Shown: piece by piece, positions 48,351 through 57,154 of the stretch | Layout of the letters: each line of letters begins with the position of its first letter | Numbering within the stretch: position 1 is the stretch's first letter | Origin: Korobacter sp963758505 | Lineage (GTDB): Bacteria > Acidobacteriota > Terriglobia > Terriglobales > Acidobacteriaceae | Assembly: GCA_963758505.1 (NCBI GenBank) | Contig: CAVWVJ010000001.1 | Coordinates: 1,860,001-1,924,000, forward strand | Direction of reading: 5' to 3' | Length of the DNA: 64,000 bases | Program-made: the position numbers and the translations under genes | The notes under the pieces: generated by a model | The model's input: only the letters and a program-made list of their open reading frames with translations | Database searches by the model: none | What the model was told of the DNA's origin: nothing

Positions 48351-49652
48351 TCAATGCTTCGGTTTGAAATGCTTCTTCAGATCCTGCCAGCAGGTGTAGT
48401 ACTCGTGCTGAAGTTGCGCCGTTTCGAGTGCGTACTTCGTCGGACGGCACACGAAGCGCGTCTCGAACATGAAGGCGAGGGTATCGCCCAGGAATTGCGG
48501 CTTGAGCTCCGCCGTGCTCGCCTTTTCGAAGGTCGCAGCGTCGGGGCCGTGGCCGCTCATGCAGTTGTGCAGGCTCGCTCCGCCGGGGACAAAACCTTCG
48601 GCCTTCGCGTCATACTCTCCGCGGATGAGGCCCATGAATTCGTTCATGAAGTTGCGATGAAACCACGGCGGACGGAAGGTGTGCTCGGCCACCATCCAGC
48701 GCGGCGGGAAAATCACGAAATCCGCATTGGCCGTGCCGGGAATTTCCGAGGGCGACGTGAGCACCGTGTAGATCGACGGATCGGGATGGTCGAAGGTCAC
48801 GGAATTGATGCAGTTGAAGCGCGCCAGGTCGTACTTGTACGGCGCATAGTTGCCGTGCCATGCCACTACGTTCAACGGAGAGTGGTTGTACTCCGACTCC
48901 CATAGCTTCCCGCAGAATTTCGAATTGACGCGAAAACTGCCTTCGCGGTCTTCGTACGCAGCGAGCGGCGTCAGGAAGTCGCGCGCATTCGCCAGCCCGT
49001 TCGCGCCAATCGGACCGAGATCCGGCAGGCGGAACATGGCGCCATAGTTCTCGCAAATGTAGCCGCGCGCCTGCTTGCCGAGCAGTTCAACCCGGAACTT
49101 GATGCCGCGCTGAATGACGACGATTTCGCCGGGCGCCGCATGGATCCGACCAAGCTCGGTGTGAAAGATCAGCTCCCCGAGCTGCGGCACGATGAGCAAC
49201 TCGCCATCGGCATCGTAGAAGAAGCGATCCTTCATCGACTGGTTGGCGACGTACAGGTGAATCCCGACGCCGCTGTGCATCGTCGAGTCGCCGTTCCCCG
49301 CGAGGGTGATGAGGCCATCGACGAAATCGGTGGGGACATCCGGAATCGGCGGTGGATCCCAACGCAGCTGGTTCGGGGACGTCGGCACTTCATCGAACGG
49401 CGTGCTGCGCAAAAGTTTCTGCTCAGCCGCTTCGTAGGGCTTGTGCACCACCGAGGGACGAATGCGGTAGGCCCATGTGCGCCGGTTCTGCAGCCGCGGT
49501 GCGGTGAAAGGAGTTCCGCTGAGCTGCTCCGTGTAAAGACCAAGCGGCGCTTTCTGCGGAGAATTCTGTCCCTGCGGCAGCGCGCCGGCTTCGGCTTCCG
49601 TTGCGAACTCGTTGCCGAAGCCGCTTTGATACTTAAGGTCGTGCTTTGCCAT
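48351..49652 (-). CDS. hmgA: homogentisate 1,2-dioxygenase
   Basis: 433 residues, typical for HmgA. It opens the ring of homogentisate to maleylacetoacetate with a non-heme iron. The N terminus YQSGFGNEFATEAEAGALP is the family hallmark. Iron ligands are His in the PPWFHRNFMNEFMGL block with its downstream Glu, and His in LHNCMSGHGPDAATFEK. The VVAWHGNYAPYKYDL and WMVAEHTFRPP segments are also conserved. It is second in the operon after hpd (32 bp gap) and followed by gene X. Confidence 0.95.
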   Translation of the reverse strand: MAKHDLKYQSGFGNEFATEAEAGALPQGQNSPQKAPLGLYTEQLSGTPFTAPRLQNRRTWAYRIRPSVVHKPYEAAEQKLLRSTPFDEVPTSPNQLRWDPPPIPDVPTDFVDGLITLAGNGDSTMHSGVGIHLYVANQSMKDRFFYDADGELLIVPQLGELIFHTELGRIHAAPGEIVVIQRGIKFRVELLGKQARGYICENYGAMFRLPDLGPIGANGLANARDFLTPLAAYEDREGSFRVNSKFCGKLWESEYNHSPLNVVAWHGNYAPYKYDLARFNCINSVTFDHPDPSIYTVLTSPSEIPGTANADFVIFPPRWMVAEHTFRPPWFHRNFMNEFMGLIRGEYDAKAEGFVPGGASLHNCMSGHGPDAATFEKASTAELKPQFLGDTLAFMFETRFVCRPTKYALETAQLQHEYYTCWQDLKKHFKPKH

Positions 49653-49684
49653 GTACCCTCGAGGGCTTAAGCTTCACTCTACGT

Positions 49685-50770
49685 TTACAAGTTGCCGCGC
49701 CGCGCCTGCTCAAGTTCAAGTGCTTCGAAGAGCGCCTTGAAATTGCCTTTGCCAAAGCCGCGGCTTCCCTTCCGCTGGATGATCTCGAAGAACACCGTCG
49801 GGCGGTCTTCCACGGGCTTGCTGAAGATCTGCAGCAGGTATCCCTCGTCGTCTTTATCGATGAGCACGCCGAGCTGCTTGATCTTCTCGATGGGCTCCTC
49901 GATCTCGCCAACGCGCTTCTGCACGATGTCGTAATACGAGTCCGGCACGCGCAGGAATTCGATGCCGTTCTTCTGCAGCTTGCTTACCGTCTCGATCACG
50001 TCGGTCACGCGCAACGCAATGTGCTGCACACCGGGGCTGCCGTAGGCCTCAAGATATTCATCGATCTGGCTCTTGCGCTTTCCCGGTGCCGGCTCGTTGA
50101 TCGGGAACTTCACGAAGTACGAATCGTCGGACATCACGATACTCATCAGCGCCGAGTACTCGGTCGAGATGTCCTTGTCATCGAAGCTGATGAAGCGATG
50201 GAAGCCGAAAACATTGTGGTAGAAGTCGGCCCATTCGTTCATCTTGCCGAGTTCGACGTTGCCCACCATGTGATCGATCAGCAGGATCCCCGTCTCGTCT
50301 CCGGGGACGATGGCCGACTGGAATCCCGGCAGGAACGGCCCAGCGTAATTCTTGTACGAAATGAACGAGTGGATGGTCTCTCCGTAGGTGTGGACCGCGC
50401 CCCATCGGACGGTGCCGTAGTCGTCGGTGACGTCCTTGGGCTCGAAGGCCGGTTTCGCGCCGCGTTTCACAGCCTCTTCAAAAGCAAAGTCGGCGTCTTC
50501 CACTTGCAGCGCGATATCTTTCACCCCATCGCCGTGGCGGCGGATATGGTCCGCAGCGGGGTGCTCCGGCTTCAGCGGCGTAGTCAGCATGAAGTTGGTC
50601 TTGTTCTGCTGCAGGACGTAGGTGGCCGCGTCGCGCGCTCCCGTTTCCAGTCCCTTATAGGCTATCTGGTTGAATCCAAAGCCCTTGCGATAGTAATAAG
50701 CCGACTGCTTGGCGTTGCCGACAAAGAACTCGACGTGATGAATCCGCTTCAGCTTTAAAGGGTTTTCCAT
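49685..50770 (-). CDS. hpd: 4-hydroxyphenylpyruvate dioxygenase
   Basis: 361 residues with two vicinal-oxygen-chelate (glyoxalase-like) domains. It converts 4-hydroxyphenylpyruvate to homogentisate using Fe2+. Iron ligands are His in LLIDHMVGNVE, His in PGVQHIALRVTD and Glu in RPTVFFEIIQRKG; the final helix GFGKGNFKALFEALELEQ is the typical lid over the active site. The start at 50770 is chosen because KLKRIHHVEFFVGNAKQ is the usual beginning, with GGGAG upstream. It is the first gene of the hpd-hmgA-X-fahA operon. Confidence 0.95.
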   Translation of the reverse strand: MENPLKLKRIHHVEFFVGNAKQSAYYYRKGFGFNQIAYKGLETGARDAATYVLQQNKTNFMLTTPLKPEHPAADHIRRHGDGVKDIALQVEDADFAFEEAVKRGAKPAFEPKDVTDDYGTVRWGAVHTYGETIHSFISYKNYAGPFLPGFQSAIVPGDETGILLIDHMVGNVELGKMNEWADFYHNVFGFHRFISFDDKDISTEYSALMSIVMSDDSYFVKFPINEPAPGKRKSQIDEYLEAYGSPGVQHIALRVTDVIETVSKLQKNGIEFLRVPDSYYDIVQKRVGEIEEPIEKIKQLGVLIDKDDEGYLLQIFSKPVEDRPTVFFEIIQRKGSRGFGKGNFKALFEALELEQARRGNL

Positions 50771-50879
50771 CTCACTCACTCCCACGTTTTCCTTATTGTA
50801 GCTTTTCTCCAGGAATCCGGGGCTCCCGCAGGACTCTGGATTGAAACACAAGCCGGGGCGATTCCGCCAGTTATCGGGC

Positions 50880-50909
50880 AAAAAAAGAGGCCAGGCACGA
50901 AGCCTGGCC
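50880..50909 (-). terminator. Rho-independent terminator of the pilin cluster (minus strand)
   Basis: On the minus strand the perfect 8-bp stem GGCCAGGC / GCCTGGCC with loop TTCGT is followed by TCTTTTTTT. It lies about 20 bp downstream of the last gene of the pilin cluster and 110 bp upstream of hpd, separating the two units. Confidence 0.9.
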
Positions 50910-50929
50910 GAGTCGGAGGTGATGCGTTG

Positions 50930-53900
50930 TTAGTTGGTCGCCTTTGGACTGTCGTCCTGGCGATAGGCCGTGTTGACCACCTGCAGGAACCGCGGGGTTC
51001 CCGGAGGCATCAACGCCGGATTCGAGAAATTCTGGTCGAAAGAGTAGTCGCGGCTCGGCGGGCTATACACCGTCGAACAGCACTTGAACGGTCCCGTTCC
51101 GTACGCCGAATAGAACAGGGTCACCAAGGATCCCTTGTAGTGCGCCCATTGCCCGCTCCAGTCCTCCTGGAAGCGCAGGAAGTTGTGCACACCGCCATCG
51201 CTACCCCAGTCGTCACCGCCGTAGCTGGTGTAGAAGAAGGTGTGGTTCTTGCCGGCCGCAACCGCCAACCTGTACCAGGTGGTGTTCGCATTCTTCGGAT
51301 TTGAGCCGATGCTGGTTGCCGGATTGGAGAAGCCATTGATGTCGTTCCAGGCCGTCGATTCCAGCGTCACCGCATCCGCAATGACTGCAGACGGAGTGCT
51401 CGTCGTGGCCCAGCCCGCATCCGTGGCGTTGTAGTTTCCGAACAGGTATACGGGCTGCTCGCTGGCTACCGTGAATCCACCTGTTCCGCTCGGCTTGGTC
51501 GGAATGTTCCCCAGCGTCGTGTCCACCAGACGCAGGGCATGCCGCGGACCTAGCACGACGTTGGAGCGCCCCGCCCCCTGGAAGGTCGAAGCCCAGCTCG
51601 AATTGGAACCCGACGAGTTCCACATGCAGTTAATGCGGTGGAACACCGTCAAGGAATCCGAAGTGATCGTGGGGTAGTTAAAGCCGGCGCCAATATACTT
51701 GGGCGGCGTCAGCAGTTCCGTGGATGTCAGGTTGCCGAAATTGCCCGTGGTGTTCTCAGGCGTCGTGTACACGTTCTCGGAAGGATCAAGCGTCGAATTG
51801 GGCGTGCCCGCGCTGCTCCGGTCGTTGATCGTATCCAGGTAGTCGTATCCGCCATCGGTGTGCGCGGCTTTGTCGACGTTTCCGCGACGGTCTGAGAAAT
51901 ACAGGATGTACCCATTTGCGACGGAGTTATCGGCCAGGGTTCCGCTCGTGCCGTAAGTTCCCGCCAGCCATTTCTTCAGGTTGCCCACGTCGATTTCGAC
52001 CACGTTCATGATGCCGTTGATCGCGCAGGAGTTCGCGGACTGCGTATTGTCGCGAACCTCTCCTTCGCGGGTATCGTAAACGTTGATCGGGTAGTAAGCG
52101 TAAGGTTGGTACTTCACCCAATTTCCACCCCACGGAGCGGGGACCGGGCTGCTGGCGCCGGTTTGGTTGGTCTCCGTGGTGGCCGCACTGCCGTCCCCAT
52201 TGCGGTCGGCAAGCTCCTGCAGGTAGAGGATCGGCGCAGTACCGTCCGAATTCGTGGGTACGGGATGGGTGCTGCTGTGTTCAGAGTCTGGAATGCTGCT
52301 GGCCCGCGAGAAGCCGAACTTGAGCCATTCGCGCGTTACGCCAACCCACGTGCCGTCCGATTTCTTGATCTCGACGCGGATCCAGCCGCTCAGCAGTGGC
52401 CAATCCACCTCGGTGGCGTGGCCGGAAGTGCCGTCCTTGTCGCCGGTCGTGATCTGACCCGTCATGCCGCTGCCAATGGTCGTCCAGCTTGTGTAGTTGT
52501 TGTAGGTGTACCCGCCGCGGGTGCCGTAGGCATCCGCCGAAGGAATCGACCAGGTCGTGTCCTGCTTGTAAACGCCCGTCGAGGACTGCCAGATCTTTTG
52601 CGACGTACTGCCCGTCGCCAGCGGATAGTACTTATCCGTCGAGCCGCTCACCAGGTGGAGGTATCCGTACTTGAACGCCGAATCTGCATTCCAGTTGTAA
52701 GTCGCCTGAAGCGGAACATTGTCCGCATCATTCCACGCGACGTTCGGGTCGAGGTTCCGCGGATCATCGTCCAGCATGATACGAATCGATGCCTCGTTAT
52801 AAAGACGCGACGATCCCAGGTTGCTGGTGACGTCTTCCCCCACCGGAGGCCGGCGAATAATTTCGATCGGCAGCGGATCGGTTGCGGAACCGGTGGCGCC
52901 ATTGATGAATGGCAAAGTGAGTGGCGGGGTATCCCGCTGCAGCATGGATCCCCAATTCGAGGAGGCCATGTTGTCCCAGGCCGGAGCGCTCGTGCTGCCG
53001 CCGCCGTACAGGTTGGCGGTCCAGGTGATGCCGGTGCCTGTGCTCGAATAGCTTCCCGTTGTGGTGTTGACCGTCCCCTGGCTTTGCGAGATCGCCTTGC
53101 AGGTGCTGTTCGGACTCGACGGCCACGTGGTTCCATTGGCGCTGCAGCCGAGGGATACCGTCGGGATCCATACTGGTCCCGTGTAGCCCTGGCTCGAAGC
53201 GTTCATGAAGTTCGGCAGCACGTCACGGAAGATCTGGTTATCCGCTAATGAGCCCGCGGCGGCTCCCGTCTTCTTTGCGACGGTGATGGCGGCGTTGAAA
53301 ATCGTTGTGCCCTGTCCGGAAAGGAAGAGGTTGCCGTTGGTGTGCACAAGTCCATCGAAGTGGAAATCAGGACCAGCGTGATAAGCCAGGTCCATGTCGG
53401 AGAAAACGCCGAACTGGAAGACGGGGATCAGCGCTACTTCCACTTTGCGCAGCATGCGTACCTGCGTGGGAAGCTTTGTGCCGGTGCTGCCCGTGGATCC
53501 ATCGTTGAGCTGCGCCGTCGCCTGCAACGAAATCGGAATGATGGCGGCAGCCAGCCCTCCCAGGCCTGACGAATCCTGCGGCACTACGCCGTTGTAGGAA
53601 ATCGGGTTGCCGTTCGCGTCGGTCGGCACGTTGAAGGCATATTCCTTCCACGTCACGCCCGGTATCACCGGGGGCGTATTGCCCAGCGCCTGGATGGTCG
53701 CGGTATTCGGAGACTGCTGGCGTTGATACAGGTTGGCCAGCTGCACCGTCATGTTCTCAATACCGGCTTCGGTGTTGTAATACGTCGTATTGGCCTGAAT
53801 ATCTCCGCCGGTGAGATTTTTCTGCCCCATCACCATGTAGGTGAGGCCGGCAGCCAGTCCAGTCATTAAGAGAAGAAGAATCAGAGCGGTGAGCAGAGCA

Positions 53901-53950
53901 ATGCCCCGTTCCCCGCGTCGGCCAGAATTCATCCTCGTTCTCGTTTGCAT
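50930..53950 (-). CDS. very large PilX-type pilus assembly protein
   Basis: 1006 residues. The N terminus RRGERGIALLTALILLLLMTGLAAGLTYMVMGQ matches the PilX_N region (glycine then a hydrophobic helix, shown in part), a prepilin-like membrane segment that lacks the Phe-Ser/Thr of classical prepilins. The remaining 950 residues are rich in Gly, Ser, Thr, Asn and aromatic residues and are probably extracellular and beta-rich. PilX family members are usually under 250 residues. In Type IV pili, PilX-like minor pilins are placed at the tip with PilY1. AGGAGA at 53955 supports the ATG. It is the last gene of the cluster before a terminator. Confidence 0.75.
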   Translation of the reverse strand: MQTRTRMNSGRRGERGIALLTALILLLLMTGLAAGLTYMVMGQKNLTGGDIQANTTYYNTEAGIENMTVQLANLYQRQQSPNTATIQALGNTPPVIPGVTWKEYAFNVPTDANGNPISYNGVVPQDSSGLGGLAAAIIPISLQATAQLNDGSTGSTGTKLPTQVRMLRKVEVALIPVFQFGVFSDMDLAYHAGPDFHFDGLVHTNGNLFLSGQGTTIFNAAITVAKKTGAAAGSLADNQIFRDVLPNFMNASSQGYTGPVWIPTVSLGCSANGTTWPSSPNSTCKAISQSQGTVNTTTGSYSSTGTGITWTANLYGGGSTSAPAWDNMASSNWGSMLQRDTPPLTLPFINGATGSATDPLPIEIIRRPPVGEDVTSNLGSSRLYNEASIRIMLDDDPRNLDPNVAWNDADNVPLQATYNWNADSAFKYGYLHLVSGSTDKYYPLATGSTSQKIWQSSTGVYKQDTTWSIPSADAYGTRGGYTYNNYTSWTTIGSGMTGQITTGDKDGTSGHATEVDWPLLSGWIRVEIKKSDGTWVGVTREWLKFGFSRASSIPDSEHSSTHPVPTNSDGTAPILYLQELADRNGDGSAATTETNQTGASSPVPAPWGGNWVKYQPYAYYPINVYDTREGEVRDNTQSANSCAINGIMNVVEIDVGNLKKWLAGTYGTSGTLADNSVANGYILYFSDRRGNVDKAAHTDGGYDYLDTINDRSSAGTPNSTLDPSENVYTTPENTTGNFGNLTSTELLTPPKYIGAGFNYPTITSDSLTVFHRINCMWNSSGSNSSWASTFQGAGRSNVVLGPRHALRLVDTTLGNIPTKPSGTGGFTVASEQPVYLFGNYNATDAGWATTSTPSAVIADAVTLESTAWNDINGFSNPATSIGSNPKNANTTWYRLAVAAGKNHTFFYTSYGGDDWGSDGGVHNFLRFQEDWSGQWAHYKGSLVTLFYSAYGTGPFKCCSTVYSPPSRDYSFDQNFSNPALMPPGTPRFLQVVNTAYRQDDSPKATN

Positions 53951-53958
53951 ATCTTCTC

Positions 53959-55113
53959 CTAGAAACCGCTCGAACCAGTCGAGGTCGACGGATACTCGTC
54001 GTAGAAGCTCAAACTTCTGGGACTGACCGAGGTCGTCAGCGCCACTTGTTGCGTTGGAACATTGGGGCTCGCCAAGCCGCCCACGCCTACCAGCTTCACG
54101 TTGATCTTGCGAATGTTGCTCAGCGTTGTGGGATTGGTTTGCGCTCCGAGCAGTGGCAGTACCGGCGGGCTCGCAGCGGGATTCCCGGTCGCCGCATTGA
54201 TCACGTCGTAGGTGATGCGCAGGTCATTCACCTGCTCCGCCACCGGTTGCGGCGACAAACCATTCACCTGGCGCATAAGGCGCGGCGGCAACTGCGCCGA
54301 CGTGCCGAGGTTGGGAACGTTGAGGAAGTAGGTAATCACGTCCAGCTTGATGGCCACCGTCGAGGGCGCCGAGCCGGAGGGAGGAAGCGTCGCCCCGGAG
54401 AACAGACTCCCCAGGCTGCCCGCTCCGGTGCCCGTTACATTCAGTCCGAATGGATCCGAACCAAACGTGAGCTTCCGGTTGGCGGAGTCCACGTTGGTCA
54501 CGTACTGCACGATGGTCCCGTTCGAGTTGGAGATCATCACTAGATCTCCCGCCTGGAATCCATACCCAGGGTCACCCACTGTCGGACAAGTGCTCGCATT
54601 GAATGTGATCGCCAGCGGCGAGAGCGTCACGGTAGTCAGCGGATAGGCGTCGAAGCCCGAGTTGGTCGCACCCGAACAGATCAATCCGGAAGTGTTGAGA
54701 TCGGGCGTCCGATCGGTGTAGGCCATGGTTACAACGTCCGTGGCCGTTCCGCCGTTAATCGAAGGTCCCAGTGCGTTTCCCGGGATCACGGAAAACAAAG
54801 TCGGCGTCGTGCCGTTCAGCGGATAGAAGTAAAGTCCGCAGGCGGTAGAGGAGCAGCCGAATTTCGCCGCTGTCGGCAGCGAGATGCCCGACGCCGGCAG
54901 GCCCGATCCGGCCTGGCTCAAATCTGAACTGACCGAATCGATGCCGGCGCGCGAGTTACTCTGCACCGTGGACCGCTGCGACACCATGTTGGTGATATCG
55001 ACGGCCTTTTTGTACATCATCATTCCGGCGCCCAGGATCGTCAGGCTCAAGGTCATCGCCGTCAGCAATTCGATCAGGCTGAAGCCGCTACTCGTCTTTT
55101 TCTCAATCTTCAT
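53959..55113 (-). CDS. PilW-type prepilin-like protein
   Basis: 384 residues with the type IV prepilin N terminus: a short basic leader KKTSSG, then FSLIELLTAMTLSLTILGAGMM with Glu5, cleaved after Gly. This is the PilW/ComGF minor pilin group. A Ser/Pro/Thr-rich body and a C-terminal region with VALTTSVSPRSLSFYDEYP follow. The start at 55113 removes 12 in-frame codons that precede the leader. It lies 10 bp after pilV and 8 bp before the PilX-type gene. Expected to join the pilus or pseudopilus tip complex. Confidence 0.8.
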   Translation of the reverse strand: MKIEKKTSSGFSLIELLTAMTLSLTILGAGMMMYKKAVDITNMVSQRSTVQSNSRAGIDSVSSDLSQAGSGLPASGISLPTAAKFGCSSTACGLYFYPLNGTTPTLFSVIPGNALGPSINGGTATDVVTMAYTDRTPDLNTSGLICSGATNSGFDAYPLTTVTLSPLAITFNASTCPTVGDPGYGFQAGDLVMISNSNGTIVQYVTNVDSANRKLTFGSDPFGLNVTGTGAGSLGSLFSGATLPPSGSAPSTVAIKLDVITYFLNVPNLGTSAQLPPRLMRQVNGLSPQPVAEQVNDLRITYDVINAATGNPAASPPVLPLLGAQTNPTTLSNIRKINVKLVGVGGLASPNVPTQQVALTTSVSPRSLSFYDEYPSTSTGSSGF

Positions 55114-55123
55114 GCTTGCGCCC

Positions 55124-55657
55124 TTAGTTCCAGCTCGAAATGTAGCCAATTGCCTGATAAGTGCCTGTGCCGAACTGGCCTCGCGGATACGTGATAGTCA
55201 CCGTGATTGTCCGCAGTGTGCTGGACGGTAGTCCGCCCACGGTTGCGGGAGCGATCGTGATCTGCCGCTTGAAATCGGAAAGCACACGCGTCTTTCCGTT
55301 CGGCAGGGTGATCGATTCAACTCCGGAGTCATCGTTCGTATTCACGATCCCGTCCGGGCCGGGATTGGTCATCGTAGTAGCGGTCGAGACGAAGATTCCG
55401 GCCGGCGCATTGTTAATGTCGTCCCAGGAATACGAAGCAGAGTTTCGCGCACCCACCACGCCTTCCAGGGCTTCTCTTGCCTTCTGGCGGGCGATCATCT
55501 CTTCGTCGCTGAAGTTCATGGTGACGACTGCGTAGCTGAAAAGACTCAATACGCCAACCATCCCAATCATGAGGACGACTGCCGCAACCATAACTTCCAG
55601 CAGCGACATTCCCTTCTCGGAAGCCCTGCGTCTGTGAATGAAATCCCGTGTGCGCAT
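55124..55657 (-). CDS. PilV-type prepilin-like protein
   Basis: 177 residues. The N-terminal leader RRRASEKG is followed by MSLLEVMVAAVVLMIGMVGVL, a prepilin cleavage site with Glu5, typical of PilV/GspI. A strong AAGGAGGA precedes the ATG at 55657, so the five-residue longer in-frame start is not used. The stop of the upstream FimT-like gene and this ATG share an A in TAATG, so the two are translationally coupled. Part of the minor pilin set. Confidence 0.8.
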   Translation of the reverse strand: MRTRDFIHRRRASEKGMSLLEVMVAAVVLMIGMVGVLSLFSYAVVTMNFSDEEMIARQKAREALEGVVGARNSASYSWDDINNAPAGIFVSTATTMTNPGPDGIVNTNDDSGVESITLPNGKTRVLSDFKRQITIAPATVGGLPSSTLRTITVTITYPRGQFGTGTYQAIGYISSWN

Positions 55658-56253
55658 TAGTCCTCCTTCCAAGCAAGCCCGCCCGATACGTTGGCCAGGC
55701 GCCAGCTTGCGATTCTGCCGGTTGCTCCGATGACGCTGATCGCGTGGGCGGTCGTCGAATCTCCGGCCTTTGCGACATAGATCACGCCGCCATTGAAACG
55801 TCCCAGGTTGTCGCGGGAGCTGCCGTCCGGATAGAAGTAGATCGCGGTTGTCGGGTTATGGGTTACACCATAACCAAGATCGATCGCCGTGGACGCCGTG
55901 CCGTAGCCATCCGGCGGCGTGGGCGTTGTGCTCTCCACATCGAAACTGTAACCGGTCGGCAAAGTCACGCTGGTGGAAGATCCCGTGATGTAACTGGTTG
56001 TCTGGATTGTGCCCGGCGCGGTGAAGGTTACGTAGTACACGGACCGCGTCTGTACCGCGCTGGCATGCGCGTTCAACATCTCGCGCTTGATGAACTGGAT
56101 CGCCGACTCGGCCTGTTCGTGCTTCAGCGCGTTCATGAACGACATCACCGCGGTAGCCGCGACGATCAGCGAGATCGCCACCACCATAAGCGTTTCGAGC
56201 AAACTGAATCCGCGTTCTCTTCGTTTCACGTACATTGCAGTACTGCGCTCCAT
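55657..56253 (-). CDS. FimT/GspH-type prepilin-like protein
   Basis: About 198 residues. The leader KRRERG is followed by FSLLETLMVVAISLIVAATAVM, a prepilin processing site with Glu5. The following helix (FMNALKHEQAESAIQFIKRE) and beta-rich domain fit GspH/FimT pseudopilins, which start pseudopilus or pilus assembly. Start choice between 56253 (MERST) and 56235 (MYVKR) is uncertain; the downstream start leaves the more typical short leader. It is the first gene of the four-gene minor pilin block, which follows a 505-bp non-coding region. Confidence 0.75.
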   Translation of the reverse strand: MERSTAMYVKRRERGFSLLETLMVVAISLIVAATAVMSFMNALKHEQAESAIQFIKREMLNAHASAVQTRSVYYVTFTAPGTIQTTSYITGSSTSVTLPTGYSFDVESTTPTPPDGYGTASTAIDLGYGVTHNPTTAIYFYPDGSSRDNLGRFNGGVIYVAKAGDSTTAHAISVIGATGRIASWRLANVSGGLAWKED

Positions 56254-56758
56254 AATCTCTGGTCTTCCCCGCACACGCGACACTCCAGCCACAAAGAACT
56301 GCGGTCGACTTTTTGTTCAGTCTTACCCGCGGACAAGGGGAGATTGTCCGTTCAATCGTGATCTTTCTTTCGCGAAGGCAGCGCTGGGCGGCGTTGCGTC
56401 CTCGCCGGCTGGCGTGGCGGCGGCTTGAACCGTCCTCCACAATCGCTCGCCGTTGCCGTGCTTCTCCGGGACGAAAAGCAGGCTTCCCTCTCTCGTTCGC
56501 TTGGTCCGGTGCTGCAATACTTTCACTCTCTTCCTGCGATCGAGCCGTTTCGAGGGATCCGGGCTCTACTCGCATTCAGAGACTTCTTCTTCCGGGCCCA
56601 ATACGCACCCCGCTTACCGGCGGTGCCGCGAACATCTTTATAGGAAACGAACTCTGGTTATGCGGAGCTGAATATAGCACCGAGAAACTCTGGAAGAGAA
56701 TGGAAAAGCTGGGTACGGAAGTACTTCGGAGGATTACTTAAGTGCGTACCCTATTGAT
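56254..56758. other. 505-bp gene-free region inside the pilin cluster
   Basis: No convincing coding frame on either strand: the longest frames are rich in Arg and low in hydrophobic residues, and have no ribosome-binding sites. It probably holds the promoter for the FimT-PilV-PilW-PilX block. At 56711-56751 it contains a nested palindrome described separately. Confidence 0.5.
56711..56751 (-). other. nested palindrome just downstream of the second GspG-like gene
   Basis: An outer 7-bp inverted repeat GGGTACG / CGTACCC encloses two perfect palindromes, GAAGTACTTC (10 bp) and ACTTAAGT (8 bp), separated by about 8 nt. It starts 8 bp after the stop of the GspG-like gene. This could form a three-way junction in RNA, act as an operator array in DNA, or be a transcript end. 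There is no T run. Confidence 0.4.
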
Positions 56759-57154
56759 TTACCACGCGCTGTAAGGAGTGCCCTCGGAAGAGGTCGCGCT
56801 CGATGTGCTGTGCACGTCCACGATGCCGGGCTCCTGCTGATCCACGGCCATCAGGCTGTCTTCCTGCTGCACGTCCCATTCCGTGGTGTTCGTCATCGGG
56901 TCTTTCGGAATGGTCTTGAGATACCCGGCCGAGACCAGGTCTTCGAGCGACTGCGGCGCCTTCTGCTTGTCGAGCGTGTACTGATCGATTACCGAGCGCA
57001 TGGTATAGAGGTCGTTCTTCAGCACACTCTCGCGCGCCCGCACAATCGAGTTGCGGTAGTTCGGAATCGCGATTCCAAGCAGGATCACGATGATGCTCAT
57101 CACGATCATGAGCTCGATCAGGGTGAATCCCGCGCTCTTTCGTCTCTTTACCAT
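56759..57154 (-). CDS. GspG-like pseudopilin 2
   Basis: 131 residues. Leader MVKRRKSAG is followed by FTLIELMIVMSIIVILLGIAI with Glu5, a classical prepilin peptidase site. The segment YTMRSVIDQYTLDKQKAPQSL, then LVSAGYLKTIPKDPMT, is the GspG (major pseudopilin) pattern, in which a calcium-binding loop often follows. The C terminus is Ser-rich. It overlaps the end of the GspG-like gene upstream by 7 bp and probably forms the pseudopilus with it. Confidence 0.8.
   Translation of the reverse strand: MVKRRKSAGFTLIELMIVMSIIVILLGIAIPNYRNSIVRARESVLKNDLYTMRSVIDQYTLDKQKAPQSLEDLVSAGYLKTIPKDPMTNTTEWDVQQEDSLMAVDQQEPGIVDVHSTSSATSSEGTPYSAW

Noticed and set aside
56313..56741. 142-residue plus-strand frame in the pilin cluster gap
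   Set aside because: Arg-rich, no family resemblance, no ribosome-binding site, and opposite to the cluster direction.
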